A stretch of 64,000 nt of DNA from CAVQBC01 sp963848415 (GTDB lineage: Bacteria > Actinomycetota > Thermoleophilia > Solirubrobacterales > Solirubrobacteraceae): positions 1 to 64,000 of the forward strand of contig CAWKDN010000002.1 of the NCBI GenBank assembly GCA_963848415.1. Direction: 5' to 3'. The translations under genes were made by a program, and so were the position numbers. The notes under the pieces were generated by a model. The model was not told the origin of the DNA, did no database searches, and saw nothing but the letters and a program-made list of their open reading frames with translations. Each line of letters opens with the position of its first letter. Within the stretch, counting starts at the first letter, position 1. Below, one piece after another: positions 7,178 to 15,740 of this stretch.

Positions 7178-8614
7178 ATGAGCAACTCAGCCGGCTGGCG
7201 CGGCATCCTCGCCCGAGCCGCCCTCGCGGCCGCAGTCGCCGCGCTCGCCGTCCCCGCCGCCTCGGCGGCGGCACCTCCGCAGATCGTGGACGAGAACGGC
7301 AACAACAACGGCTCTAGCGTCCCCTGGCCCGAGTTCGACGAGGAGGTGGACGGTGGCTCCTCGGGTCAAAACGTGCCGCCACCGGACGTCACGACCGACG
7401 CCGGCACGACCATCCCCGCCGGCGGTAGCTCGTGCATGTGGAACGTCAAGGGTCGCCTCGTGGTCCGCACGCCAACGGTCGAGGGCCTGGACGACAACGA
7501 CCCGATCGCGGGCGTCGAGGTGAAGGTCTCCGGACGCTCGGGACTCTGGTTCAACGAGTGGGACACCGACGTCACCGACGCGAACGGCGACTTCTCGGTC
7601 CCGAACATCGAGTGCAGCCACAGCCGCGTCAAGGTCGAGGCACGCCTGAAGGACGACCGTCTCCGGGTCAAAGGCCCGAGCAGCCCGGAGTGGTACCTGC
7701 TCTACGAGAACGGCGGCGAGCTGGCCCCGAGCACCATCGATCTCCGGCGCGAGCCGTTCGGCGCCGAGAGCGGCGATCAGGGGAGCTCGCAGGCGCGGAC
7801 CGACGCCCAGACCTGGATCGTTCACCAGCGGGCCCTCGACCACCTCGACGACCTCGGCTACCCGGCGCTCAACGACGTCACGGTGCACAACCCGGCCACG
7901 TTGGCCCCGAACGGCTCGTGGTCGGACCCGATCCTCCACGAGAACCACATCGAGCCGGCCAACAGCACGAGCCTGGACACGATGCTGCACGAGCTCGGGC
8001 ACGCGTGGGCCTATCCACGCGAGATCGGCGAGGGCTGCCTGACCTCGGCCGTGATCGCCGACCAGGACACCCACGACTTCGAGGAGAACCCATGCACGGC
8101 CTTCAATGAGGGCTTCGCCGACTTCTTCGCCGATAAGCTCGAGCTGTCGATGGATGTCAATGGCGTCGTCTCCACGAGCGAGACCGAGTCGAGCGTGATG
8201 CCGCGCAACCGCGCGGATCTGGTGAGCAGCGGGCTCATCAGCCTGGACCGCATGGAGACCAACGAGTTCGGCTGGGAGCAGGCCTTCCAGGTGCTGACCA
8301 CCCCGGACATCACCCGTCACCTCTTCGGGCTGCCGTGGGGCACCCCGGGCTCGGTCGGGACCTACAGCGGACCGATCTGCCCCAGCAGCGAGGGCAGGCC
8401 GGTCAAGCTGAATTCGCTCGAGACCGCGCTGGAGGTCATCGGCACGGCCCAGGAGCCGATCGACCTGCAGGACTCCGACGATCCCAGCATGGTCGACTTC
8501 TTCGAGCGCGCCGCCGACCGGCTCTCACGCTTCGACGGGTTCGACGCGATCGCCTACGAGGAGGCCGTCGACCCGGAGCAGGATTCCGAGCCGCACGACT
8601 TCTACGGCTGCTGA
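7178..8614 (+). CDS. Secreted zinc metallopeptidase-like protein
   Basis: A 478-residue exported protein. A signal peptide ends near residue 30 (PAASAAAPP). Residues about 85-165 look like a beta-sandwich of the carboxypeptidase-regulatory/CNA-B kind (GVEVKVSGRS, TDANGDFSVP). A gluzincin-like site follows: HELGH near residue 271 and NEGFADFFADKLE about 40 residues later, giving His, His and Glu zinc ligands. The C-terminal third is unassigned. AAGGGA ribosome site 7164-7171 precedes ATG. Codon use is less GC-extreme than the neighbours, and the gene splits the usual yebC-ruvC pairing, so acquisition by transfer is possible. Confidence 0.75.
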   Translation: MSNSAGWRGILARAALAAAVAALAVPAASAAAPPQIVDENGNNNGSSVPWPEFDEEVDGGSSGQNVPPPDVTTDAGTTIPAGGSSCMWNVKGRLVVRTPTVEGLDDNDPIAGVEVKVSGRSGLWFNEWDTDVTDANGDFSVPNIECSHSRVKVEARLKDDRLRVKGPSSPEWYLLYENGGELAPSTIDLRREPFGAESGDQGSSQARTDAQTWIVHQRALDHLDDLGYPALNDVTVHNPATLAPNGSWSDPILHENHIEPANSTSLDTMLHELGHAWAYPREIGEGCLTSAVIADQDTHDFEENPCTAFNEGFADFFADKLELSMDVNGVVSTSETESSVMPRNRADLVSSGLISLDRMETNEFGWEQAFQVLTTPDITRHLFGLPWGTPGSVGTYSGPICPSSEGRPVKLNSLETALEVIGTAQEPIDLQDSDDPSMVDFFERAADRLSRFDGFDAIAYEEAVDPEQDSEPHDFYGC

Positions 8615-8622
8615 GGCGCGGC

Positions 8623-8664
8623 CGGCCGGACGTCCTTCCCGCTCCGCGTGGAGGCGTCCGGCCG
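8623..8664 (+). terminator. GC-rich inverted repeat after the peptidase gene
   Basis: CGGCCGGACG (8623-8632) and CGTCCGGCCG (8655-8664) form a perfect 10-bp stem with a 22-base loop, beginning 9 bases after the peptidase stop. No T run follows, as is common for terminators in high-GC genomes. It may end the peptidase transcript before ruvC. Confidence 0.45.
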
Positions 8665-8683
8665 CGCGCGCAGAATCCCTCGC

Positions 8684-9193
8684 GTGCGCGTGATCGTCCT
8701 CGGCATCGACCCAGGGGTGGCCAACACCGGCTACGGCGTGGTGGCCCAGCGGGCCGGGCGCCTGGTGGCGCTCGACGGCGGCGTCGTGCGGACCGCCGCC
8801 GGCGTGGCGGCCGAGGCGCGGCTGGTGGCCATCCACGAGCAGGTCGGCGCGCTGCTGGACGAGCACGCCCCCGAGGCCGTCGCCGTCGAGGACCTCTACT
8901 TCGGGGCCAACGCCCACTCGGCCTTCGCGGTCGGCCAGGCGCGGGGCGTGGTCTACCTCGCCGCGGGGCAGCGGGGGATCCCGTGCGCCGCCTACACCCC
9001 TCAGCAGGTCAAGGGCGCCGTGTGCGGCTCCGGGCGGGCGGAGAAGGACCAGGTCCAGCGGATGGTGCAGGCGCTGCTCGGCCTCGTCGAGCTGCCGCGG
9101 CCCGACCACGCCGCCGACGCGCTGGCAGTCGCGATCTGCCACGCCAACGCCGCGCCGCTGTCGGCGGCGCTGGCGGGGAGCGCGCGCGCGTGA
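8684..9193 (+). CDS. ruvC: Holliday junction endonuclease RuvC
   Basis: A 169-residue crossover-junction endonuclease that cuts four-way junctions made in recombination. GIDPG holds the first catalytic Asp, VAVEDLYF the Glu, and RPDHAADALAVA the final acidic residues, so the catalytic set is complete. GTG 8684 is preferred over an upstream ATG at 8648 because family members begin directly with this strand, and a CAGAAT box (8671-8676) lies 7 bases before it. GTG 8690 is also possible. It overlaps ruvA by four bases (GTGA). Confidence 0.9.
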   Translation: MRVIVLGIDPGVANTGYGVVAQRAGRLVALDGGVVRTAAGVAAEARLVAIHEQVGALLDEHAPEAVAVEDLYFGANAHSAFAVGQARGVVYLAAGQRGIPCAAYTPQQVKGAVCGSGRAEKDQVQRMVQALLGLVELPRPDHAADALAVAICHANAAPLSAALAGSARA

Positions 9194-9768
9194 TCGCGCT
9201 GCTCACCGGCGAGGTCGCCGTCCGGCGCGCCGACCACGTGGTCATCAGCTGCGGCGGTGTCGGCTACCGGCTGGCAGTCTCGGCGGAGACGCTGCGCCAC
9301 GTTCCCGCCGCCGGCAAGCCCTCGAGCCTGCACACGCACCTGATCGTGCGTGACGACGCGCTGCTGCTCTACGGCTTCGCCACCGAAGACGAGCGCGATC
9401 TCTTCCTGCTGTTGATCGGGGTCCAGTCGGTCGGGCCGAAGATGGCGCTGGCGGTGCTCTCGGGCGGGCCGCCGCGCGAGATCCTCGCCGCGGTGGCGGC
9501 GGGAGACACGGCGCGGCTGCAGGCGGTGCCCGGCATCGGCAAGCGCACCGCCGAGCGCGTGGTGGTCGAGCTGCGCGAGAAGGTGGGCGCCGCCGCGCCC
9601 GAGTCGCCGATCGTCGTCTCGCGCGGGGACGACCCGCGCCTGCTGGCGCGCGACGGCCTCGTCGGGCTCGGCTTCAGTCCCGCCGAGGCCGACACGCTGC
9701 TCGACGGCGCCCCCGGCGACAGCCCCGAGGACCTGATCGCCCACGCGCTGCGCGAGGCCCGTCGCTGA
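9190..9768 (+). CDS. ruvA: Holliday junction branch-migration subunit RuvA
   Basis: A 192-residue RuvA, which binds the four-way junction and loads RuvB. The N-terminal OB domain (GEVAVRRADHVVISCGGVGYRL), the paired helix-hairpin-helix motifs (IGVQSVGPKMAL and LQAVPGIGKRTAERV) and the short C-terminal RuvB-binding domain (LGFSPAEADTLL) are all present. The start is the GTG overlapping the ruvC stop; the end shares TGATG with ruvB. The three genes form a coupled operon. Confidence 0.93.
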   Translation: MIALLTGEVAVRRADHVVISCGGVGYRLAVSAETLRHVPAAGKPSSLHTHLIVRDDALLLYGFATEDERDLFLLLIGVQSVGPKMALAVLSGGPPREILAAVAAGDTARLQAVPGIGKRTAERVVVELREKVGAAAPESPIVVSRGDDPRLLARDGLVGLGFSPAEADTLLDGAPGDSPEDLIAHALREARR

Positions 9769-10802
9769 TGGAGCCCATCCGCACGCCTGGGATCGAGCGC
9801 CTGCCGGCCGCCCACGCGCTGCCCGAGGACGACGCCGACCTCACGCTGCGCCCGCGCCGGCTCGAGGACTTCATCGGCCAGGAGACGCTGAAGGCCCAGC
9901 TCGGCGTCTCGCTGCGCGCGGCCGCCGGGCGCGGGGAGGCGCTCGACCACGTCCTGCTCGCCGGCCCGCCGGGCCTTGGCAAGACCTCGCTGGCCCAGAT
10001 CCTCGCCTCAGAGCTCGGGGTCGGCTTCGTCCAGACGGCCGGCCCGGCGCTCGAGCGCAAGGCCGACATCGCCTCCTTCCTGACGGCGCTCGAGCCGCGC
10101 TCGGTGTTCTTCGTGGACGAGATCCACCGCCTGCCGCGGGCGGTGGAGGAGACCTTCTATCCCGCCATGGAGGACCGCCGGCTGCCGATCACCGTCGGGG
10201 CGGGGGCCGGCGCGCGGGTGGTGACGCTCGAGCTGCCGCCCTTCACGCTGGTCGGCGCGACCACCCGCGCGGGCCTGCTGACCACGCCGCTGCGCGACCG
10301 CTTCGGCATCCAGCACCGGCTCGACCACTACGCGCCGGAGGACCTCGGGCGCATCGTCACCCGCTCGGCCCAGGTGCTCGGCGTCGAGATCGCCCCGGAG
10401 GGCGCGGCGGCGATAGCCCGGCGCGCGCGCGGCACCCCGCGCGTGGCCAACCGGCTGCTCAAGCGGGTGCGCGACTTCGCCGAGGTCCACGCCGGCGGCG
10501 CGATCGACGCCGCGACCGCCGACGCCGCGCTGGACCTGCTCGAGGTCGACCACGAGGGGCTCGACCGCCTGGACCGCGAGATCCTCGCGGTCATCTGCCG
10601 GCAGTTCGGCGGCGGGCCGGTCGGCCTGTCGACGCTGGCGGTGGCGGTGGGGGAGGAGGCCGACACGATCGAGGACGTCTACGAGCCCTACCTGCTCCAG
10701 CGCGGGCTGCTGCAGCGCACGCCGCGCGGGCGCTGCGCGACGGCGCGGGCCTTCGCGCACCTCGGGCTCGAGCCGCCGGCCTCGCCCTCGAGCCTGTTCT
10801 GA
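9768..10802 (+). CDS. ruvB: Holliday junction helicase motor RuvB
   Basis: A 344-residue AAA+ ATPase that drives branch migration with RuvA. LRPRRLEDFIGQ opens the domain, GPPGLGKTSL is Walker A, VFFVDEIHRL Walker B, GATTRAGLL sensor 1, and LRDRFGI carries the arginine finger. The C-terminal winged helix (FGGGPVGLSTLA, TIEDVYEPYL) is complete. ATG overlaps the ruvA TGA. Length and motifs are normal for the family. Confidence 0.96.
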   Translation: MEPIRTPGIERLPAAHALPEDDADLTLRPRRLEDFIGQETLKAQLGVSLRAAAGRGEALDHVLLAGPPGLGKTSLAQILASELGVGFVQTAGPALERKADIASFLTALEPRSVFFVDEIHRLPRAVEETFYPAMEDRRLPITVGAGAGARVVTLELPPFTLVGATTRAGLLTTPLRDRFGIQHRLDHYAPEDLGRIVTRSAQVLGVEIAPEGAAAIARRARGTPRVANRLLKRVRDFAEVHAGGAIDAATADAALDLLEVDHEGLDRLDREILAVICRQFGGGPVGLSTLAVAVGEEADTIEDVYEPYLLQRGLLQRTPRGRCATARAFAHLGLEPPASPSSLF

Positions 10803-10857
10803 GGCGTGACCGGTTTAGCCGGGCTTAGCCGCTGTCTCTACCCTCTCCGCTGATCCG

Positions 10858-11307
10858 ATGGCGCACCTCTACATCTGCCCCAACTGCGGCAAGCGCTCGA
10901 GTGAGACCGAGCGCACGGCCGGCTTCCGCAACCAGCCGAAGGGCTGCTCGAACTGCGGCTTCGCGTTCCTCTTCGAGTTGCTCGACGACTACTACCCGGC
11001 GCCGAACGCCGCGTTCTTCGTCTGCGACGGCCAGGCGCGCATCATCGGCTGTGGGCGCGGCTCGCGCGAGCTGACCGGCCTCTCGGACGAGAAGGTCATC
11101 GGCCGCCCCGTGCGCGAGGTGCTGGGCCTCGACTTCGAGGGCGGTGCCGACCTCGTCGGCACGGTGCTCGAGTGGGGCGTCCGCCAGCTCGGCAAGCCCG
11201 TGACGGTCAACGCCGAGGGTGACCTGCCCGCGCGCGCCGTGGCCGACCTCTTCCCGGCCTACGACGACGACGGCGGTCTTCTCCTCGTCTTGACCCCCGC
11301 GAAGTAG
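10858..11307 (+). CDS. Zinc-ribbon plus PAS-like domain protein
   Basis: A 149-residue protein. Two CxxC pairs (residues 8/11 and 31/34 region, CPNC and CSNC) form an N-terminal zinc ribbon. From about residue 45 the chain reads like a PAS fold (NAAFFVCDGQARIIGCGRGSRELTGLSDEKVIGRPVREVLG, described here in pieces), ending with a beta-strand LLLVLTP. This may be a redox or ligand sensor with no output domain. TACCCT at 10839-10844 lies 13 bases before ATG. It occupies the place where yajC normally sits between ruvB and secD in Actinomycetota. Confidence 0.65.
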   Translation: MAHLYICPNCGKRSSETERTAGFRNQPKGCSNCGFAFLFELLDDYYPAPNAAFFVCDGQARIIGCGRGSRELTGLSDEKVIGRPVREVLGLDFEGGADLVGTVLEWGVRQLGKPVTVNAEGDLPARAVADLFPAYDDDGGLLLVLTPAK

Positions 11308-11315
11308 GCTTCTTC

Positions 11316-11482
11316 GAGATGAGTGGTTCCACGACCCCACGACCGTCTGGCGGCGTCCCGCGGCGCTGGTCGGCCCCCGCCCAGAGGGCCCGTGGCACCA
11401 CCACTGTCCCCTCGGGCGGGCACCGTCCAGCATCCACGGGCCATCCACCAGCCGGCCGTGCGGCCGCGGAACCAATCATCTA
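11316..11482. repeat. Long imperfect palindrome filling the gap before secDF
   Basis: The whole gap folds on itself. The outer 15 bases (11316-11330) match the complement of 11468-11482 at 13 positions, including GGTTCC/GGAACC. GCTGG (11364-11368) pairs with CCAGC (11427-11431), and CCCGCCC (11376-11382) with GGGCGGG (11414-11420). Arms are about 75-80 bases with roughly three quarters paired. It starts 8 bases after one stop codon and ends 7 bases before the secDF GTG. It could be a decayed mobile element or a large RNA hairpin; it encodes nothing recognisable. Confidence 0.7.
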
Positions 11483-11489
11483 GCACTTC

Positions 11490-14402
11490 GTGTCAGACCG
11501 CGCCCGCAACCTCGCCATCCTGGTGGTCGTCCTGGGCCTGCTGGTCGCGTCGGTGTTCGTGATCGTCACCAAGCCGACCAAGCTGGGCCTCGATCTGCAG
11601 GGCGGCGTCCAGCTCGTCTACCAGGCCCAGCCGACCCCGCAGCAGCCGACGGTCACGGCCGAGGCGGTGCAGCGGGCGCTGGACATCATGCGCGAGCGCG
11701 TGGACGCCTTCGGCGTCGCCGAGCCCGAGCTCCAGCAGGTCGGCGCGGACCAGCTCGAGGTCAACCTGCCGGGCGTCGATGACGCCGAGCGCGCCGCCGC
11801 GCAGGTCGGCAGCACCGCGCAGCTGTTCTTCTACGACTGGGAAGCCAACGTCCTCGACGCGGACTGCCGCCCCAACGACACGCAGCCCAACGGCGGCCAG
11901 CAGCCGGTCACCGGGCTCTTCAACGCGGTCCAGCGGGCGTCGGAGTGCCCGCCGCAGCGCGATCGCAACAACGTCGAGTCCGCCGACCCGCGCTTCTACG
12001 CCTTCGACCGCATCTCCCGGCGGGCGTTCAACGACGGCCTGCCGGCGGAGTCGCGCGCCGCGGCGCTCGAGGACCTGACCGCCGAGCAGCGCAGCCGCGC
12101 CCGCGTGCTCAAGGTGCCCGAGGGCATCCTCGTCGTGCGCGACGAGGCGGCCGGCCCCAACGCGCCCGAGCCGGACCGCTGGTGGATCATCCGCGACAAC
12201 CCGGCGCTCTCGGGCACCGACATCCGCAACCCCGAGCAGAGCTTCGACGAGTCGGCCGGCAACCAGCCGATCGTCACCTTCGAGTTCAGCGACGATGGTC
12301 GCCGCTCCTTCCAGGAGATCACGCGCGAGATCGCCCAGCGCGGGGCCGACAACGCGCTCCCGGGCACCACGCCGGACACGGGCTCCCAGCGCTTCGCGAT
12401 CGTGCTCGACAACGAGCTGGTCTCCGCGCCGATCATCAACTACCGCGAGAACCCCGACGGCATCGACGGCTCCACCGGCGCGCAGATCTCGGGCAGCTTC
12501 ACGCCCCAGACCGCCCAGGACCTCGCCACAGTGCTCCAGATCGGCGCCCTGCCGCTCAAGCTCGACCTGATCTCGCGCTCGCAGGTGTCGGCGACGCTCG
12601 GCCGCCAGGCGCTCGACCAGGGCCTGATCGCCGGCCTGGCGGGCTTCGCCATCGTCGCGCTCTTCCTCATCGGCTACTACCGCGCGCTGGGCGCGATCGC
12701 CAGCCTCACGCTGGTGATCTACGGCATCTACCTGCTCGCGCTGGTCAAGGTCATCCCGGTCACGATGACGCTGCCGGGCATCGCGGGTCTCGTGCTGACC
12801 ATCGGCGTCGCGGCCGACGCGAACATCGTCATCTTCGAGCGCATCAAGGAGGAGGTGCGCGCCGGGAGATCCACCGGGGCGGCGATCCAGGCCGGCTACC
12901 GCAAGGGCATCACGGCGATCGTCGACGCGAACATCGTCACGCTGCTGGTCGCCTTCGTCCTCTTCATCCTCGCCACCGCGGGGGTCAAGGGGTTCGCGCT
13001 GATGCTCGGCCTGGGCGTGATCGTCTCGCTGTTCACCGCGGTGCTGGCCACGCAGGCGATCCTCTACCTGCTCCGCGGGACACGGCTGCTGCGCAGCCGC
13101 TCGGCGCTGGGCGCCGGCGAGCAGCGGGCGAAGTTCCGCTACGACTACATGGGCGCCTCGAAGTGGTTCTTCTCGGCTTCCGGCATCATCCTGCTGATCG
13201 GGGCGCTGGCGATCGCCGGCAGGGGGATCAACTTCGGCATCGACTTCGAGTCGGGCACCCGCATCATCGCCTCGCTGGAGCGGACAGCGACGGTCGACGA
13301 CGTCCGCGGCGCGCTCACGGCCGACGGCTACGCCGACGCGAAGATCCAGACGATCGACAACCCCGAGCTGGGGCGCAACGTCGTGCAGGTCTCCACGCCG
13401 ACCCTGGAGCCGCCGGAGGTCGACACCGTCAACCGCACGCTGGACGAGCGCTTCGGGCTCGCCCAGGACCCCGAGGTGACCTCGATCGGCCCGACCTTCG
13501 GGGAGACGGTCGCCCGCTCGGCGCTGATCGCGATCATCGCCTCGCTGAGCATCATCTCGCTCTACATCGCGCTGCGCTTCGAGTGGAAGTTCGCCGTGCC
13601 GGTGCTGATCGCCCTGATGCACGACATCCTGATCGTCTCGGGCGTCTACGCGCTCACCGGCCGGGAGGTGACGACGGCGACGGTGGCGGCGTTGCTGACC
13701 ATCCTGGGCTACTCGCTCTACGACACGATCATCGTGCTCGACCGCGTGCGCGAGAACGTGCCGCGGATGCCGAGCGCGACGTTCTCCCAGATCACCAACC
13801 GGTCGCTGTCGGAGGTCATCGTCCGGTCGCTGGTCACGAGCTTCTGCACGCTGCTGCCGGTGCTGGCGCTGATGCTCTTCGGCGGCGAGACGCTGCGCGA
13901 CTTCGCCTTCGCGCTGCTGGTCGGCATCGCCTCCGGCGCGTACTCCTCGATCTTCATCGCGATGCCGATCCTGTCCTCCTGGAAGGAGCGCGACCCCGTC
14001 TACGAGACGCGGCTGCGGCGGGTCCGCGACGCCTTCGGGGGCACCGTGCCCGCCTACGCCGTCGCGACCGCGGGGGCGCCCGTCGACGTCGCGCCCAAGG
14101 AGCGCCCGGGCCGGCGCCGCTCAGCCACCGCGCCGACCGATCCCGCGCAGGGCGTCTCGGGCGAGGAGTTCGACGACATGGTGCGCAACCTCGGCGTCGA
14201 GGAGGAGGCGCAGCCGCAACGGGCGGAGCCGGCGGTCGCCCGGACCCCGCGGCCGGCCGGCGGGCGGCGCGCCCGCGGCCGGACGGGTGGCAACGGCGCC
14301 GGCGATCCGAGCCAGGGGACCGGCGGCGGCGCTCCAGAGCCGCCCGGCGGCGACCCCAAGCCCAGGAAGCCGCGCAACAAGCGTCACGGGCGGCCGCGCT
14401 GA
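11490..14402 (+). CDS. secDF: Fused protein-export membrane protein SecDF
   Basis: A 970-residue fusion of SecD and SecF, the proton-driven partners of SecYEG. The SecD half has an N-terminal membrane helix, GLDLQGGVQLVYQ, a large periplasmic P1 region (about 60-370) and the membrane block with ADANIVIFERIKEE. The SecF half begins near residue 545 with its own helix, GINFGIDFESGT, then FGETVARSA and YDTIIVLDRVREN. The last 120 residues are a basic, Pro/Gly-rich cytoplasmic tail, longer than usual. GTG 11490 is the likely start. Most Actinomycetota keep secD and secF separate. Confidence 0.93.
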   Translation: MSDRARNLAILVVVLGLLVASVFVIVTKPTKLGLDLQGGVQLVYQAQPTPQQPTVTAEAVQRALDIMRERVDAFGVAEPELQQVGADQLEVNLPGVDDAERAAAQVGSTAQLFFYDWEANVLDADCRPNDTQPNGGQQPVTGLFNAVQRASECPPQRDRNNVESADPRFYAFDRISRRAFNDGLPAESRAAALEDLTAEQRSRARVLKVPEGILVVRDEAAGPNAPEPDRWWIIRDNPALSGTDIRNPEQSFDESAGNQPIVTFEFSDDGRRSFQEITREIAQRGADNALPGTTPDTGSQRFAIVLDNELVSAPIINYRENPDGIDGSTGAQISGSFTPQTAQDLATVLQIGALPLKLDLISRSQVSATLGRQALDQGLIAGLAGFAIVALFLIGYYRALGAIASLTLVIYGIYLLALVKVIPVTMTLPGIAGLVLTIGVAADANIVIFERIKEEVRAGRSTGAAIQAGYRKGITAIVDANIVTLLVAFVLFILATAGVKGFALMLGLGVIVSLFTAVLATQAILYLLRGTRLLRSRSALGAGEQRAKFRYDYMGASKWFFSASGIILLIGALAIAGRGINFGIDFESGTRIIASLERTATVDDVRGALTADGYADAKIQTIDNPELGRNVVQVSTPTLEPPEVDTVNRTLDERFGLAQDPEVTSIGPTFGETVARSALIAIIASLSIISLYIALRFEWKFAVPVLIALMHDILIVSGVYALTGREVTTATVAALLTILGYSLYDTIIVLDRVRENVPRMPSATFSQITNRSLSEVIVRSLVTSFCTLLPVLALMLFGGETLRDFAFALLVGIASGAYSSIFIAMPILSSWKERDPVYETRLRRVRDAFGGTVPAYAVATAGAPVDVAPKERPGRRRSATAPTDPAQGVSGEEFDDMVRNLGVEEEAQPQRAEPAVARTPRPAGGRRARGRTGGNGAGDPSQGTGGGAPEPPGGDPKPRKPRNKRHGRPR

Positions 14403-14668
14403 TGGCGATGCTCGTGTGGATCATGGTCGGGCTGGCGCTCTGGCACTTCTCCGTCTTCCTCCCCGACCACTTCTGGGGCGGGATCGTCGGCGCCTTCGTC
14501 GGCGCGCTGATCGGCTCGGTCGTCTTCGCGCTGATCGTCAACCTCGGGTCGGTGCCCGGGCAGGACGACACGACCCTGCTGACGGGCCTGCAGGCGGTCC
14601 CGGGCGCGCTGCTCGGGATGGCGGTCGTCTACTTCGAGGGGCAGCGGCGTGAGCGCGCGGCCCACTGA
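14402..14668 (+). CDS. Small two-helix membrane protein
   Basis: An 88-residue protein with two or three hydrophobic segments: about 3-20, a Gly-rich segment 26-48 (GGIVGAFVGALIGSVVFALI) and 63-80. The Gly-rich middle helix recalls transglycosylase-associated (GlsB/YeaQ) proteins but the match is weak. ATG overlaps the secDF TGA and its end overlaps the next gene by 20 bases, so it is cotranslated with the export gene. Function unknown. Confidence 0.65.
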   Translation: MAMLVWIMVGLALWHFSVFLPDHFWGGIVGAFVGALIGSVVFALIVNLGSVPGQDDTTLLTGLQAVPGALLGMAVVYFEGQRRERAAH

Positions 14669-15551
14669 GTCGGCCGCCTCGGAGCGGCGCGCCGGCGCGG
14701 CGCTGGGCCCGCCGATGCTCGCCGCCGTCCTCACGCCGTTCGACGCCGCGGGCGAGGTGGACCCCGAGCCGCTCGCCGCGCACCTGCGCTGGCTGCTCGA
14801 CGGGGGCCTCGACGGCGTGCTGGCCTGCGGCACCACCGGCGAGGGCGCGCTGCTCGACGACGACGAGGTCGCGCGGGTATGCGAGGTCGCGCTGGAGGCG
14901 GCGGCCGGACGGGCCGAGGTCGTCGCGCACGTCGGGCGCCCGAGCACCCGCCACACGCTGCGGCTGGCGCGCCGGGTGATCGAGCTCGGCGTGCACGCGA
15001 TCGCCGCCGTGACGCCGTACTACTTCGCCGCCGGCGACGACGACCTCGAGCGCCACTACCAAGCGCTGCTGGGGGCGGCCGGCGGCGTGCCGGTCTTCGC
15101 CTACACGATCCCGCGGGCGGCGCACAACGAGCTGGCGCCGGACGTGGTGGGGCGGCTCGCGGCGGCCGGGCTCGCGGGCCTGAAGGACTCCAGCGGATCG
15201 CTGGAGCTGCACCGCGCCTACCAGGCGGCGACGGCCGGCGCCGAGGGCTTTCGGCTGATGACCGGCACCGACGACCAGGTCGTCGAGGCGCTCGGGGGCG
15301 GCTCGGCGGGGTCGATGACCGGCCTCGCCAACCTCGCGCCCGCGGGCTTTTCCGCCCTGCGCGATGCCTGGGCCGCCGGCGACCAGGCCGGCGCGGCGCG
15401 GGCACAGGCCGAGCTCGAGCCGGCCCGCCGGGCGGTGGCCGCGGCGGCCGTGGGCGGCCCGCCCCCCGGCGGCGTCAAGCGCGCCACCGCCGAGCGGCTC
15501 GCGAGCGAGGGGATCGAGTACCCCGCCCGCCGCCGCGCGCCCTGGCGCTGA
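14649..15551 (+). CDS. DHDPS/N-acetylneuraminate lyase family protein
   Basis: A 300-residue TIM-barrel aldolase of the DapA family. GTTGEGALLDDDE is the pyruvate-binding loop, VTPYYF supplies the catalytic Tyr, and GLKDSSGS contains the Schiff-base Lys near residue 178. These show a class I pyruvate aldolase, but the second tyrosine and substrate-specific arginine typical of true DapA are not clear, so it may use another aldehyde. It begins at GTG inside the end of the small membrane gene. About 190 bases without a gene follow it. Confidence 0.75.
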   Translation: MSARPTESAASERRAGAALGPPMLAAVLTPFDAAGEVDPEPLAAHLRWLLDGGLDGVLACGTTGEGALLDDDEVARVCEVALEAAAGRAEVVAHVGRPSTRHTLRLARRVIELGVHAIAAVTPYYFAAGDDDLERHYQALLGAAGGVPVFAYTIPRAAHNELAPDVVGRLAAAGLAGLKDSSGSLELHRAYQAATAGAEGFRLMTGTDDQVVEALGGGSAGSMTGLANLAPAGFSALRDAWAAGDQAGAARAQAELEPARRAVAAAAVGGPPPGGVKRATAERLASEGIEYPARRRAPWR

Positions 15552-15740
15552 GCCCCGCTCGCCACCCCGACCACGTCACTGGACCGGAGGTTTGCGCGAC
15601 GCGTCCGGGCGGGCGCTGGCCTACCCGAGCTCGTCCGCGACCTCGAGGATCCGCCGACGACGAGGGCGGCGCCGAGCAGGCGGCGCGGCACGTCGCCGCT
15701 GCAGTCCGCCAGCTTCAGCTCGCGCCGGCACTATCCCGCC

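Noticed and set aside
8648..8683. Upstream ATG start for ruvC
   Set aside because: Adds 12 residues absent from the family and lies within the inverted repeat; a -10-like box sits just before GTG 8684.
11323..11562. Small proteins on both strands beginning MVPRPH within the secDF leader
   Set aside because: The matching starts arise from the palindrome itself; no ribosome sites or family resemblance.
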